Shown: piece after piece, positions 16,843-26,500 of the stretch
How positions within the stretch are numbered: position 1 is the first letter of the stretch
How the letters are laid out: each line of letters starts with the position of its first letter
NCBI RefSeq assembly: GCF_900107145.1
Contig: NZ_FNOW01000015.1
Location: 1-64,000 of the forward strand
DNA length: 64,000 nucleotides
Reading direction: 5' to 3'
Origin: Allochromatium warmingii
Lineage (GTDB): Bacteria > Pseudomonadota > Gammaproteobacteria > Chromatiales > Chromatiaceae
Position numbers and translations under genes: made by a program
The notes under the pieces: model-generated
Seen by the model: only the letters and a program-made list of their open reading frames with translations
The model's database searches: none
What the model was told of the DNA's origin: nothing

Positions 16843-19414
16843 GTTTTCAGCGTCCAGCGATCAGCTTCCAGCTTTCAGCCACCAGCAGGCGGACGCTGAT
16901 GGGCGCTACATCCGTCTGCGCGGTGTCCGCACCCATACCCTGAAAAATATCGACCTCGATCTGCCGCGTGAGCAACTGATTGTGCTCACTGGCGTTTCGG
17001 GATCGGGCAAATCCTCGCTCGCCTTCGATACCCTGTATGCGGAAGGGCAGCGGCGCTATGTCGAATCGCTCTCGACCGATGCGCGGCAATTTCTCTCGAT
17101 CATGGCCAAACCCGATCTGGATCAGATCACCGGCCTCGCGCCCGCTATCGCCATCGCGCAGCACAGTGGCTCACACAATCCGCGCTCAACTGTCGGCACC
17201 ATCACCGAGATTTACGATTATCTGCGGCTGCTGTTTGCCCGCGTCGGTCAGCCGCACTGCCCGACGCACGGCGCGCCGCTGGCCGCGCAAACCATTAGTC
17301 AAATGGTCGATCAGGTGCTGGCGCTGCCCGAAGGCGAGAAGCTGATGTTACTCGCGCCGCTGGTGATCGCTGAGACGGACAATCCGCAGCGGGTGCTCGC
17401 CGAACTCCACGCGCAGGGCTTTATTCGTGCTCGCATCGACGGTCAGGTACACGAACTCACCGCCGCGCCCGCGCTCAATCCGGCGGCGCCGCATCAGCTT
17501 GCCGTCGTCATCGACCGCTTGCGCGTGCGGGCGGATGTGGCGCGACGGCTGGCCGAATCCTTTGAAACTGCGCTCAAGCTCTCCGGCGGGCGGGCGCAGA
17601 TCGGCTGGATCGACGCGCCCGAACGCCCAGAACTTAGCTTTTCGGCGCTCTTTGCCTGTCCGCACTGCGGTTACAGCGTGCCGGAATTGGAGCCGCGTCT
17701 ATTTTCGTTTAATAACCCGGCGGGCGCGTGTCCGAGCTGTCACGGATTGGGGAGCATTGCCGCTGCTGGGCCATCGCCGTCAGTCTGTCCGCAGTGTCAA
17801 GGAACGCGCCTCACGGCATCAGCGCGGCATGTGTTCATTAACGGACACAGCTTGCCGGAGCTGGTCGAGCTGCCCATCGGCGATTTGCTCACGCAGCTTA
17901 CTGCGCTGGAACAGACTGGTCAGCGGGCGGCGATCAGTGCGCCGATTCTGCATGACTGCCTTCAGCGTCTGCGCTTTTTAGTCGATGTCGGGCTGGACTA
18001 TCTGACGCTGGCGCGTCCGGCCGCGACGCTCTCCGGCGGCGAAGCCCAGCGGATTCGGCTGGCCAGTCAGATCGGGGCCGGCTTAGTCGGGGTGATGTAT
18101 ATTCTCGATGAGCCGTCGCTTGGGTTACATCAGCGCGATACCGAACGGCTATTGCACACGCTCATGCGCCTGCGCGATCAGGGCAATACTGTGATCGTCG
18201 TCGAGCATGATTTGGAGATCATCCGCGCTGCTGATTGGGTGGTCGATCTCGGGCCGGGCGCGGGGGCGCTGGGCGGTGAGATTGTCGCGCAGGGCACGGC
18301 GGCACAGCTTGCCGCGCATCCCGTATCACTCACCGGCCAGTATCTCGCCGCTGTGCAGCGGATCGAACGTCCGGCTCCGCGCAGACCGAATGCTCCAAAT
18401 AACCCAAATCACCCGACGCGCGCTCTGCGGCTGCTCGGTGCCAGCGGGCAGAATCTGCGCGATCTCGATGTCTCGATCCCCATTGGTACGCTCTGCTGTA
18501 TTACTGGCGTGTCCGGTTCGGGCAAATCCACGCTCATCAATGACACCCTGTTGCCAGCGGTCGCCCAGCACTGCAATGGGGCCAGCATCACACCTGCGCC
18601 CTATCGCGCCCTTGATGGACTCGAACACCTTGATTCGGTCATCGCCATCGATCAACGCCCGATTGGGCGCACCCCGCACTCCAATCCTGCGACCTATACC
18701 GGCCTGTTTGACACCGTGCGCGAGCTATTCGCCGCCGTGCCCGAAGCCCGCGCTCGCGGCTATGACGCCGGACGCTTTAGCTTTAATGTTCCCGGCGGGC
18801 GCTGCGAAGCCTGCAAAGGTGATGGCGTGATCCGCGTGGCGATGCACTTTTTGCCGGATGTCTATGTGCCCTGTGATGTCTGCGGCGGGCGGCGCTATAA
18901 CCGCGAAACGCTGGAGATTCGCTACAAAGGGCGCACCATCGATGCCGTGCTAAAGCTCACAGTCGCCGAGGCGCTGACGCTGTTCGCGGCGGTGCCGGTG
19001 CTGGTGCGCAAATTGCAAACGCTGATCGATGTCGGTCTGTCCTATCTGCAACTCGGTCAGAGTGCGACCACGCTTTCTGGCGGCGAGGCGCAGCGCCTCA
19101 AACTCAGCCGCGAGTTAGCCAAGCGCGACACTGGCCGCACGCTCTATCTGCTCGATGAGCCGACCACTGGACTGCATATTCACGATGTCAAGCAGTTGCT
19201 GGCGGTGCTCCAGCGATTGCGCGATCAGGGCAATACCATCATCGTGATTGAACATCATCTGGATGTCATCAAAACCGCTGATTGGGTGATTGATCTCGGG
19301 CCAGAGGGCGGCGAGCGCGGCGGGCAGGTGGTCGCCATCGGGACGCCGGAGGCTATCGCCGCCCATCCCACATCGCACACCGGGCGCTATTTGCGGGCGG
19401 TGCTTGCCGCTTAA
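16829..19414 (+). CDS. uvrA: Compact UvrA-type excinuclease ATPase
   Basis: An 861-residue UvrA homologue with both ABC modules: Walker A GVSGSGKS at about 55-62 and 560-567, and the signatures [10 protein letters not shown] and [11 protein letters not shown]. The UvrB-binding domain (about 140-215) and both zinc sites are present (CPHC and CPSC with CPQC; CEAC and CDVC). Compared with E. coli UvrA (940 residues), about 75-80 residues are missing between the first zinc module and CPQCQGTRL, which corresponds to most of the insertion domain that helps bind DNA. It overlaps the degenerate ParA-like gene by 14 bases. The first 25 codons lie in repeat DNA, so the start is uncertain. It may be a paralogue rather than the housekeeping enzyme. 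Confidence 0.88.
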   Translation: MSGREFSASSDQLPAFSHQQADADGRYIRLRGVRTHTLKNIDLDLPREQLIVLTGVSGSGKSSLAFDTLYAEGQRRYVESLSTDARQFLSIMAKPDLDQITGLAPAIAIAQHSGSHNPRSTVGTITEIYDYLRLLFARVGQPHCPTHGAPLAAQTISQMVDQVLALPEGEKLMLLAPLVIAETDNPQRVLAELHAQGFIRARIDGQVHELTAAPALNPAAPHQLAVVIDRLRVRADVARRLAESFETALKLSGGRAQIGWIDAPERPELSFSALFACPHCGYSVPELEPRLFSFNNPAGACPSCHGLGSIAAAGPSPSVCPQCQGTRLTASARHVFINGHSLPELVELPIGDLLTQLTALEQTGQRAAISAPILHDCLQRLRFLVDVGLDYLTLARPAATLSGGEAQRIRLASQIGAGLVGVMYILDEPSLGLHQRDTERLLHTLMRLRDQGNTVIVVEHDLEIIRAADWVVDLGPGAGALGGEIVAQGTAAQLAAHPVSLTGQYLAAVQRIERPAPRRPNAPNNPNHPTRALRLLGASGQNLRDLDVSIPIGTLCCITGVSGSGKSTLINDTLLPAVAQHCNGASITPAPYRALDGLEHLDSVIAIDQRPIGRTPHSNPATYTGLFDTVRELFAAVPEARARGYDAGRFSFNVPGGRCEACKGDGVIRVAMHFLPDVYVPCDVCGGRRYNRETLEIRYKGRTIDAVLKLTVAEALTLFAAVPVLVRKLQTLIDVGLSYLQLGQSATTLSGGEAQRLKLSRELAKRDTGRTLYLLDEPTTGLHIHDVKQLLAVLQRLRDQGNTIIVIEHHLDVIKTADWVIDLGPEGGERGGQVVAIGTPEAIAAHPTSHTGRYLRAVLAA
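16845..16886. repeat. Dispersed repeat family II at the uvrA 5' end
   Basis: A run of TCAGCTTCCAGC-type units (for example GATCAGCTTCCAGCTTTCAG at 16859-16878) matches sequence at 50722-50835 and, inverted, 38949-38989. It lies inside the annotated uvrA reading frame and encodes residues such as DQLPAFSHQ that have no counterpart in other UvrA proteins. Confidence 0.7.
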
Positions 19415-19692
19415 TTGTTGATGGCAGCGGGTTCGTCTCATTCTGCTGGATTGATTTGATGTATTGCGCAAAATCAAATTAAACCTGACCCCGGTAATTC
19501 CCTTACATTTGTTTGCTATATATTAAATTTAGTCAATATATCAAGTTCTTAATGTTAAATTGATGCTGTCCGTTTGAATTTTTTGCAAATCTCAACTATC
19601 AAATTTTAGAGATAATATTTTAATTTAATCGTTTGTCAAAATGAAAGTCGAGTTAATAGAATCAAATAGTTCAACTAGAATTACTTAACATC
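19415..19692. other. AT-rich gap at the left edge of the restriction island
   Basis: No gene is visible in these 278 bases. The first part is GC-balanced, and composition drops sharply after about 19500. An imperfect palindrome AATTA..CCTGACCCC..TAATT lies at 19477-19499 and resembles the palindrome at 23502-23527 beyond the other side of the island. The uvrA stop codon is part of a 17-bp sequence (19412-19428) that recurs at 29211-29227. Confidence 0.6.
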
Positions 19693-20370
19693 CTAATTTA
19701 TTTCAGAATATAACTTCGAAAGATAATTTCTGTTCATTGACATATTTGACCCATTTAGTGAAATAATTGAGCTGTTTTTAATTCCGATTTTTTCCAAAGC
19801 AGTTTTTATCAAATGACCTGTTTTTGTTAATAGTTTTTTGTATCTTACTGCAAATATTGTTTTATCAGTAATTTTGGGTTTGATAGAGGATAGTTTTATT
19901 GAAAGAAAGTGTTCCATTGTTGTTTCAAAAATTTTGGAATACAATCGTGTTGACATAGTTTGATAGTTGATACCTGTTGTTATTTTCGGATTAAAAGCAA
20001 ACGGAAATATGTCAAGTATCAGAATCCCAGCTTCATTAAGCTTTTTAATGAAATAAATTTTCTTTTCTGTTTTAGTTGAGAAATCGTTTTGCATATTTTT
20101 ACTAAATATCGCATTCAGATCGTTGAAATAGAAAAATGCCGTGAAACCGTAATCCGGGTTATAAATATAAGCTTTTTCATCTCCGAATAGTGGCGCTTCA
20201 GAAAATAGCAGTATTTTTATTGAACCAATATTTTTTATTTGTTCATCCCAGTATTTTTCAGTAAAATCAAAGGCTGATTTCAGATATTTTTCATCTTTTT
20301 CAAAATCATTTTCGATATTTTCCTGAGAATAAATTTCATGCAGTGCTGCTTTCAGTTTTTTCCAATTCAT
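19693..20370 (-). CDS. Hypothetical protein in the restriction island
   Basis: A 225-residue, lysine- and asparagine-rich protein from strongly AT-rich DNA unlike the uvrA side. I do not recognise a firm family. The stretch IKILLFSEAPLFG (residues about 50-62) and the later ILILDIFPFAFNP have the spacing and flavour of uracil-DNA-glycosylase-like folds, but this is weak and could be chance. There is no signal peptide or membrane helix. It lies next to the EcoRII-like pair and the methyltransferase relic, so it is probably part of the same transferred segment. Confidence 0.6.
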   Translation of the reverse strand: MNWKKLKAALHEIYSQENIENDFEKDEKYLKSAFDFTEKYWDEQIKNIGSIKILLFSEAPLFGDEKAYIYNPDYGFTAFFYFNDLNAIFSKNMQNDFSTKTEKKIYFIKKLNEAGILILDIFPFAFNPKITTGINYQTMSTRLYSKIFETTMEHFLSIKLSSIKPKITDKTIFAVRYKKLLTKTGHLIKTALEKIGIKNSSIISLNGSNMSMNRNYLSKLYSEIN

Positions 20371-20500
20371 AAAAATTACTCGCTTTTGTTGAATAGTTTA
20401 GTATTTTTTAAATTTTATTTTATGTATAAGAAATAATTTAATTCGCATAATGTAAGTAAGTGTTCCGTCCCGTTGGATTATATTCCGAACAAGACAGTCA

Positions 20501-20524
20501 GTCACAGAGCTGGAGCTTTGTGAC
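20501..20524. repeat. Hairpin GTCACAGAGCT / AGCTTTGTGAC
   Basis: An 11-bp inverted repeat with one G-T pair around a two-base centre, in an AT-rich intergenic stretch. It resembles the TCACGAAG hairpin at 11775-11800. No T-run of terminator length follows. Confidence 0.6.
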
Positions 20525-20560
20525 TAGAAAAATAGTCATTCATGCGAATTGCGCAACCAG

Positions 20561-20803
20561 TTATTGATAGCGTTCAAATAATAGGACGACGTGGTCGCTA
20601 TCGCTGGTGAGTTTCCGTTTGGAATAGGCGGCATCGACAGCAGCATCTAATTTGCGATGAGCTTTGACTAATTCGGGCGACATGGTGAGCGGGTCATAGA
20701 GTACAGCAAGTGAGGCATTGGGATGCGCGGCGCGGGCATCAAGCACCGCTTGTGCGGCAGTTTCAATTGCTTGGCGTTGTTTTGGAGTTGATTCAGGATG
20801 GGG
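20561..20803 (-). pseudogene. C-terminal relic of a type IIL/MmeI-like DNA methyltransferase
   Basis: About 80 codons can be read on the minus strand from 20803 down to the stop at 20561; an in-frame stop lies immediately upstream at 20804-20806. The sequence contains TPKQRQAIETAAQAVLDARA, then LYDPLTMSPELVKAHRKLD and DHVVLLFERYQ. These match the conserved tail of large MmeI-type (type IIL) and PglX-like methyltransferases, which normally exceed 900 residues. Only this tail remains. Its GC-rich codons differ from the AT-rich genes on both sides, so it may be a leftover of an older restriction system at this site. Confidence 0.75.
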
Positions 20804-20898
20804 TTAATGGCAACAGCTTACGTCTAAACTAAGAGAACTTGCAAAAGGGAAAAAAAGCGGACAAAATGCCCTAAATAAGTTTCATAAAAGATAGCTCC

Positions 20899-22110
20899 AT
20901 GAATCAGCTTACATATTTAGATCTACTTCGTACAGCAAGAACCAGATTTACACAAAAACAACTAGCTGAAATTCTTGATGTTGATGTAAGAACCATTCGG
21001 CGCTGGGAGGTTCAAGAAAATGAACCTCCAGCTTACCTTTCTGACGCGATTAAACAAAGAATTATCCCATTAGTAAAAAGTTTAAAAGACGAAAAAACCG
21101 TGTTTAAGTTTAATTTTGTAGACTTATTTGCAGGTATTGGAGGTGTTCGCTTAGGTTTTGAAGCTTGTGGTGGGCAATGTGTTTTTACAAGCGAATGGAA
21201 TAAGTTTTCACAAAAAACTTATTCCGCTAATTTTCCTAAAACGTCAAATCATACATTTATTGGTGATATTACTCAGTGTAACGAAAAAGATATACCTGAC
21301 CATGAAATACTGTTAGCTGGATTTCCTTGTCAGCCATTTAGCATCGCGGGAGTATCTAAAAAAAATGCTTTGGGTAAACCGCATGGTTTTGAATGTACTA
21401 CACAAGGAACACTCTTTTTTGATGTGGCAAGAATTATTGCTGAAAAAAAACCAAAAGCATTTTTATTAGAAAATGTGAAAAATCTTATTTCTCACAACAA
21501 GGGAAATACATTTCAAATTATATTGAATGTTCTTCGTGAGGAACTTGGCTATGAAGTTCATTATAAAGTAATTGATGGCAAACACTTTGTCCCTCAACAC
21601 AGAGAGCGTATTTTAATTGTTGGATTTAATCATAAAACTGATTTTACTTGGGATGACTTATCTCTTCCTGAAAAAGGTGCTATAAAACTTTCTTCAATTT
21701 TGCATCCGCAAAATGGCACAGAAAAAGCTGAAGAGCCGTATACTATTGGAGAAAAAGCAGAGGTTAATAGTAAATATACATTAACACCTCAGTTGTGGAA
21801 ATATTTACAGGATTACGCAGAAAAGCATCGAAAAGCTGGAAATGGTTTTGGATTTAGCCTCGTCGATGGTAACAATATAGCTAGAACTTTATCAGCAAGA
21901 TACTATAAAGACGGATCAGAAATACTTATTTCTCAAGGAGAAAATAAAAGACCGCGCCGACTGACTCCAAGAGAGTGTGCGAGAATTATGGGTTTTCCAG
22001 ATAGTTTTATTATTCCTGTAAGTGATACCCAAGCATATCGACAGTTTGGTAACAGTGTGGTTTTACCTGTGATTAAAGCTGTAGCAGAAATAATGATTCC
22101 ACATATTTAA
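20899..22110 (+). CDS. DNA (cytosine-5) methyltransferase with N-terminal HTH
   Basis: A 403-residue C5-cytosine methyltransferase. Motif I is FVDLFAGIGGVRLGFEACGG (73-92), motif IV is GFPCQPFS with catalytic C144, motif VI is ENVKN (191-195), motif VIII is QHRERILIVGF and motif X is FGNSVVLPV. Residues about 1-60 form a separate helix-turn-helix-like domain (QKQLAEILDVDVRTIRRWE), as in M.EcoRII/M.SsoII-type enzymes that can repress their own promoter. The gene is 76 bp upstream of an EcoRII-like nuclease, so it is the protective methylase of the pair. CCWGG specificity is inferred from the nuclease family and not read directly. The DNA is AT-rich. Confidence 0.94.
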   Translation: MNQLTYLDLLRTARTRFTQKQLAEILDVDVRTIRRWEVQENEPPAYLSDAIKQRIIPLVKSLKDEKTVFKFNFVDLFAGIGGVRLGFEACGGQCVFTSEWNKFSQKTYSANFPKTSNHTFIGDITQCNEKDIPDHEILLAGFPCQPFSIAGVSKKNALGKPHGFECTTQGTLFFDVARIIAEKKPKAFLLENVKNLISHNKGNTFQIILNVLREELGYEVHYKVIDGKHFVPQHRERILIVGFNHKTDFTWDDLSLPEKGAIKLSSILHPQNGTEKAEEPYTIGEKAEVNSKYTLTPQLWKYLQDYAEKHRKAGNGFGFSLVDGNNIARTLSARYYKDGSEILISQGENKRPRRLTPRECARIMGFPDSFIIPVSDTQAYRQFGNSVVLPVIKAVAEIMIPHI

Positions 22111-22186
22111 AAAAATAACCATAAATTATTTAGCAATTTCAAACAGCTTTCATTGCTATAAAAGTCAATGAATTTGGAAATTTCAG

Positions 22187-23419
22187 ATGAAAAAAGGTTA
22201 CTTATCACAATATTTTGAAGGCGTAGCATTCAAAATGCTGAGCGGTGTAGAAGTAAACTCGCTGATTTCTAATCAACATGAGTTTAATGGTGTAGGAGAG
22301 CTAAAAAAAATACTTGGCGAACCTAAAGGTAAGCGCAAATATCAAGCAAAATTCTTGTATTTAACAGATGATATAGATAACTCTATTTTCAATGATGGGT
22401 TTCTTACATGGTATGATGCTAGAGAAAAAGCTCGATTGGAGCGAGGAATAAATAGATCAGAATATAGACTATATTTTTCTGAAAATGCTGTTTTAAATTT
22501 GGCTAAGCCTAGTGATATTCTTGTAATAGCCAAACGCAACGATAATACTTTGCTGGCAATCATCTGTAAAGCTGAAACTACAATATCTAAGCAAATATTA
22601 TTGTTGTTTAATTTTTCAGATTTGTTGCACCCTAAATTTTCTGTACGCGACGAACTCGAAACAGAGCAAGATCAAATTAAATTTGCATCAAGATTTATTT
22701 TAGAAAGCATAGGAATATCAGTCGAAGTTTCAGAAGATATATATTTAGAAAAAATGTTAAAAATTTTTTCAGGCAAATTTCCAACAACCAGAGAGTTTTC
22801 AGCATTTGCTAGAAGCACAGTATCTGATATAAATGTTCAAGATGGTCAAGATGAAATTTTTATGGCTTGGATGGAAAGAGAGGAAATACTTTTTCGCACT
22901 CTTGAAAAGCACATTATTAGCAATAGATTATCTGAGGGATTTAACGATGATGTAGATGGCTTTATATCTTTTTCTTTATCTGTACAAAATCGTAGAAAAA
23001 GCCGAGTTGGTTTTGCATTAGAAAATCATCTTGAAATGATTTTCAAAGAATGTGGAATTCGTTACTCAAGAACACCTGTTACTGAAAATAATTCAAAACC
23101 AGATTTTATTTTTCCAGGAATAAACGAATATCAAGATCAAAAATTTGATTTTTCACGTTTAACAATGTTAGGCGTTAAATCTTCTTGTAAAGATAGATGG
23201 CGTCAAGTTCTCGCTGAAGCAGATCGTATTAAAAATAAGCACTTATTTACTCTTGAAACAGCAATAAGCAAAAATCAGACCGATGAAATGCAATCAAAAA
23301 ATTTGCAATTAGTTCTCCCTAAAATTTTGCATAAAACATATTCAGAGGATCAGCAAAAATGGCTTATAGACATAAAAACATTTACAGATCTTGTTCTAAA
23401 GCGTCAAATGAACAACTGA
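22187..23419 (+). CDS. EcoRII-like type II restriction endonuclease
   Basis: A 410-residue protein. The C-terminal part (about 275-395) matches the EcoRII catalytic domain: RVGFALENHLEMIFKECG, TENNSKPDFIFPG and LTMLGVKSSCKDRWRQVLAE, which carry the PD-(D/E)xK-type active-site residues, then NLQLVLPK. The N-terminal part would be the effector DNA-binding domain of this type IIE family, though it is less recognisable. EcoRII itself recognises CCWGG and needs two sites. It lies just downstream of the cytosine methyltransferase on the same strand and shares its AT-rich composition, which suggests acquisition as a unit. Confidence 0.9.
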   Translation: MKKGYLSQYFEGVAFKMLSGVEVNSLISNQHEFNGVGELKKILGEPKGKRKYQAKFLYLTDDIDNSIFNDGFLTWYDAREKARLERGINRSEYRLYFSENAVLNLAKPSDILVIAKRNDNTLLAIICKAETTISKQILLLFNFSDLLHPKFSVRDELETEQDQIKFASRFILESIGISVEVSEDIYLEKMLKIFSGKFPTTREFSAFARSTVSDINVQDGQDEIFMAWMEREEILFRTLEKHIISNRLSEGFNDDVDGFISFSLSVQNRRKSRVGFALENHLEMIFKECGIRYSRTPVTENNSKPDFIFPGINEYQDQKFDFSRLTMLGVKSSCKDRWRQVLAEADRIKNKHLFTLETAISKNQTDEMQSKNLQLVLPKILHKTYSEDQQKWLIDIKTFTDLVLKRQMNN

Positions 23420-23455
23420 TACAGTTAAATCTAGTTAATCTGGTAGAGAAATAGG

Positions 23456-23499
23456 CGAACATCTCGATTCGGTCATCGCCATCGATCAACGCCCGATTG
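23456..23499 (+). pseudogene. 44-bp fragment of a uvrA gene
   Basis: These 44 bases match 18622-18665 inside uvrA except at two positions. In the uvrA reading frame the segment encodes [14 protein letters not shown], and both differences (CAC to CAT, CTT to CTC) are silent third-position changes. The fragment sits between the restriction endonuclease and a short palindrome. It is evidently a scrap of a diverged but functional uvrA allele. Confidence 0.85.
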
Positions 23500-23501
23500 A
23501 A

Positions 23502-23527
23502 GAAAATAGAGGTCTGACCCTATTTTC
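23502..23527. repeat. Palindrome GAAAATAG-AGGTCTGACC-CTATTTTC
   Basis: Eight-base arms GAAAATAG (23502-23509) and CTATTTTC (23520-23527) enclose AGGTCTGACC. A second CTATTTTCTAT follows. Sequences with a GTCTGACCC core and AT-rich arms are common as dispersed palindromes in proteobacteria; a related one lies at 19477-19499 on the other side of the restriction island. Confidence 0.75.
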
Positions 23528-23546
23528 TACTATTTTCTATGACGGT

Positions 23547-26500
23547 ATGGTGGACAGGCAACCCAACCTACAATCTGGATCTCACACAGCTCACTGGTCG
23601 ATCTATCCGTTGCTGATAGCACTCTTCTGGGTCTGTGCGACCGCCGCTGCCGAACCGACCATCGACCTGACGCCCGCAGAGCGCGTCTGGTTCGACCAAC
23701 ATCCCAAGATTGTGCTCGGCATCAGCAGCCAGTTCCAGCCCGATGTCATCCTCAATCCCGACGGCAGTCGTTCCGGTCTGATCGTGGATTATTTCGAGCA
23801 GCTCAACCGTCAGTTGGGCGATCGCCTCGAACTGCATGTCGAGACCGATTGGAGCGCGGTGACCGATAAGGCGATACGCGGCGAGATCGACGGTCTGGCG
23901 TCATCTGCACCCAATGCCACTTGGAACCGCTATTTCCTCTATACCCAACCCTTTTATCACGGCTATTTTCATCTCTATGTCCGGCACGGTTCAGCACCCG
24001 TCCAAAAACTAGCCGATCTGGTCGGCAAGCGGGTCGGCTATCTGACCGGCATGAAGATCGTCGAACAGCTCCTCGCATCCGTGCCCGATGTGACAGTCTC
24101 GGCATTCGAGACCAATGAAGACATGGCGAAAGCCTTGCTGGAAGACCAGGTTGATGTCTTGATCGGCGCTGTCGATTTGGAATGGTGGCGCAAGCAGAAC
24201 AGTCTCCTTGGTTTTGAAATTTCCGGCTTCATCGAGTCGAGTCGGCATCCGATCCTGATGTCGATTCGCAAGGACTGGCCGCTGCTGGTCGGGATTCTTG
24301 ACCAGGCGCTCGCTCACATTCCAGCTTGGGAGCGGCAGCGGATCAACCAGAAGTGGTTAGGTACGCACACGGTAGCAGAACGCTCCGGGTTAGACATTTC
24401 AGCATCCGAACGCGCCTATCTTGATACGACGGTCTTCCGACGCACGCCGGCCCGAGGTTGGCCGCCGTTCAATTTTCTCGGCAGCGATGGCCAAGTGGTC
24501 GGAATCAGTGAAGATTACTGGTCGCTGCTGCAAAATAAACTGGGACTTCAGGAAACCCGACTGACGCCTCGTCCGTTCATTGAGATCCTGCGGGCCATGC
24601 AACAGGGCGAGGTAGACATCCATCCGACAGCCAGTCACGTCAGCGCCCGTGATGCCTATGCTGTGTTCACCGACAGCTATGAGCAATATCCGGTCGCCAT
24701 TGCTCGGCGGCGGGATACCGGCTTTATCACCGATGCCGCAACGCTCCAGGGCCAGGTAGTCGCTGTGGGTCAGGACTACAATGCCTATCACCTGCTCAAG
24801 GAACGCTATCCCAACATTGAGTTTCTCCAGGTGCCAGATACGCACGCGGCGCTCGATGCTGTTGCAACCGGTCAAGCCTTCGCCGCCGTCGATATTCTGC
24901 CGGTGCTGCAATATCAGATTGCGGCCCGCGAGGACAACGCGATCCATCTGGCTGGCATCACCGATGTCACCTTCAAACTGCAAATCATGGTGCATCGTGA
25001 CCAAGCGCGTCTGGTGCCATTGCTCAATCGCGCCATTGCCGCGCTCACGCCGGAAGAACGTCTGGAGATCCACAAGAAATGGATGTTGCGCGATGTCATC
25101 ACCGAGCGCGAAATCGACTACGGACTACTGTGGCGGGTTGTCGGCGTGGCATGCGTCGTCGTCGCGCTGGTGCTGTATTGGAATCATCTGCTGCAACGTC
25201 AGATTAGTCAGCGCAAACGCGCCGAGCAACAGTTGCAGGACACCAGTGAACGCCTGCGCTCGATCCTAGCCTCAATGGACGATCTGGTGTTCGTGCTCGA
25301 TCCCGAACAGCGGTTCATCGACGCCTATTATCGCGACGTGCGGCGTCTGCTAGTGCCGCCCGAACAGTTCTTGGGCAAGCCCGGTCGTGAGGTACTGCCG
25401 TCGGCGATCTACGAACAATTGAACACAGCGATTCAGGACGCGATCCAGAGCCGACAGGCACCGCAGTTCGAATATGCCGTCTCCATGCCCGATGGAGAAC
25501 GCTGGTCGAGCGCCAGCGTGTCGGCGCGTTATGACGCCACCGGCCAGTGTATTGGCACCACCGTCGTCGTGCGTGACATCACCGCCCGCAAACTGGCCGA
25601 GGAAGCGCTGCGGCTTGCCAAAGACGCTGCCGAACGCGCCAATCAGGCCAAAAGCACCTTTCTGGCCAATATGAGCCATGAACTGCGCACCCCGCTGAAT
25701 GCTGTGCTCGGCTATGCCCAGTTGCTCCGGCGCGAGACGACGCTCAGCAGCGAGCAACGTCAGAGCCTCGATGTCATCCAACGTAGCGGCGATCATCTCC
25801 TGACGCTCATCAACGATGTCCTAGATCTGGCCAAAATTGAGGCCGGACGGCTCGACTGCGTGCCCGCCCCCTGTCGGTTGCAGGATTTCCTGAGCGACCT
25901 GTGCGAACCCTTTCGGCTACGTGCGGCGGAAAAAGGGATCGCCTTCCAAGTTCGCACGCAGAGCCTGCCGACGAGCGTGGCGGTCGATGCCCAGCGTCTG
26001 CGCCAGATCGGTCTCAATCTGCTGGGGAATGCCGTGAAATTCACCGAGCGCGGCGCGGTGCGGCTAGAGGTCGCGTATCAGGTCGGCACTTTGATCGTTC
26101 AGGTCAGCGACACGGGTATCGGAATCCCCGCCGCCATGCACGAAGCCGTGTTCGAGCCGTTCAGTCAGACCGGAGCCAATCGCTACCAACAACAGGGCAC
26201 GGGATTAGGATTGGCCATCAGTCGCCTGCTTGCGACCAAGATGGGCGGACACATTGATCTGAAAAGCGACGCGGGACAGGGCAGTTGCTTCACACTCACA
26301 GTGCCAGCACCGGAACTTGAACCGGCTGTTAGTGAACCCGATGGGCGTTCTGATGAGTGCGAGATGCCGAGCGGCTATCGGCGCACCGATGCACGTCAGG
26401 AGCCGTTGTGCATACTGGTCGTCGATGATGCGCCACTGGATCGCCAATTACTCGAACAGCAGTTGACGCTGCTGGGATTCAGCGTCACCCTAGCCGAGGA

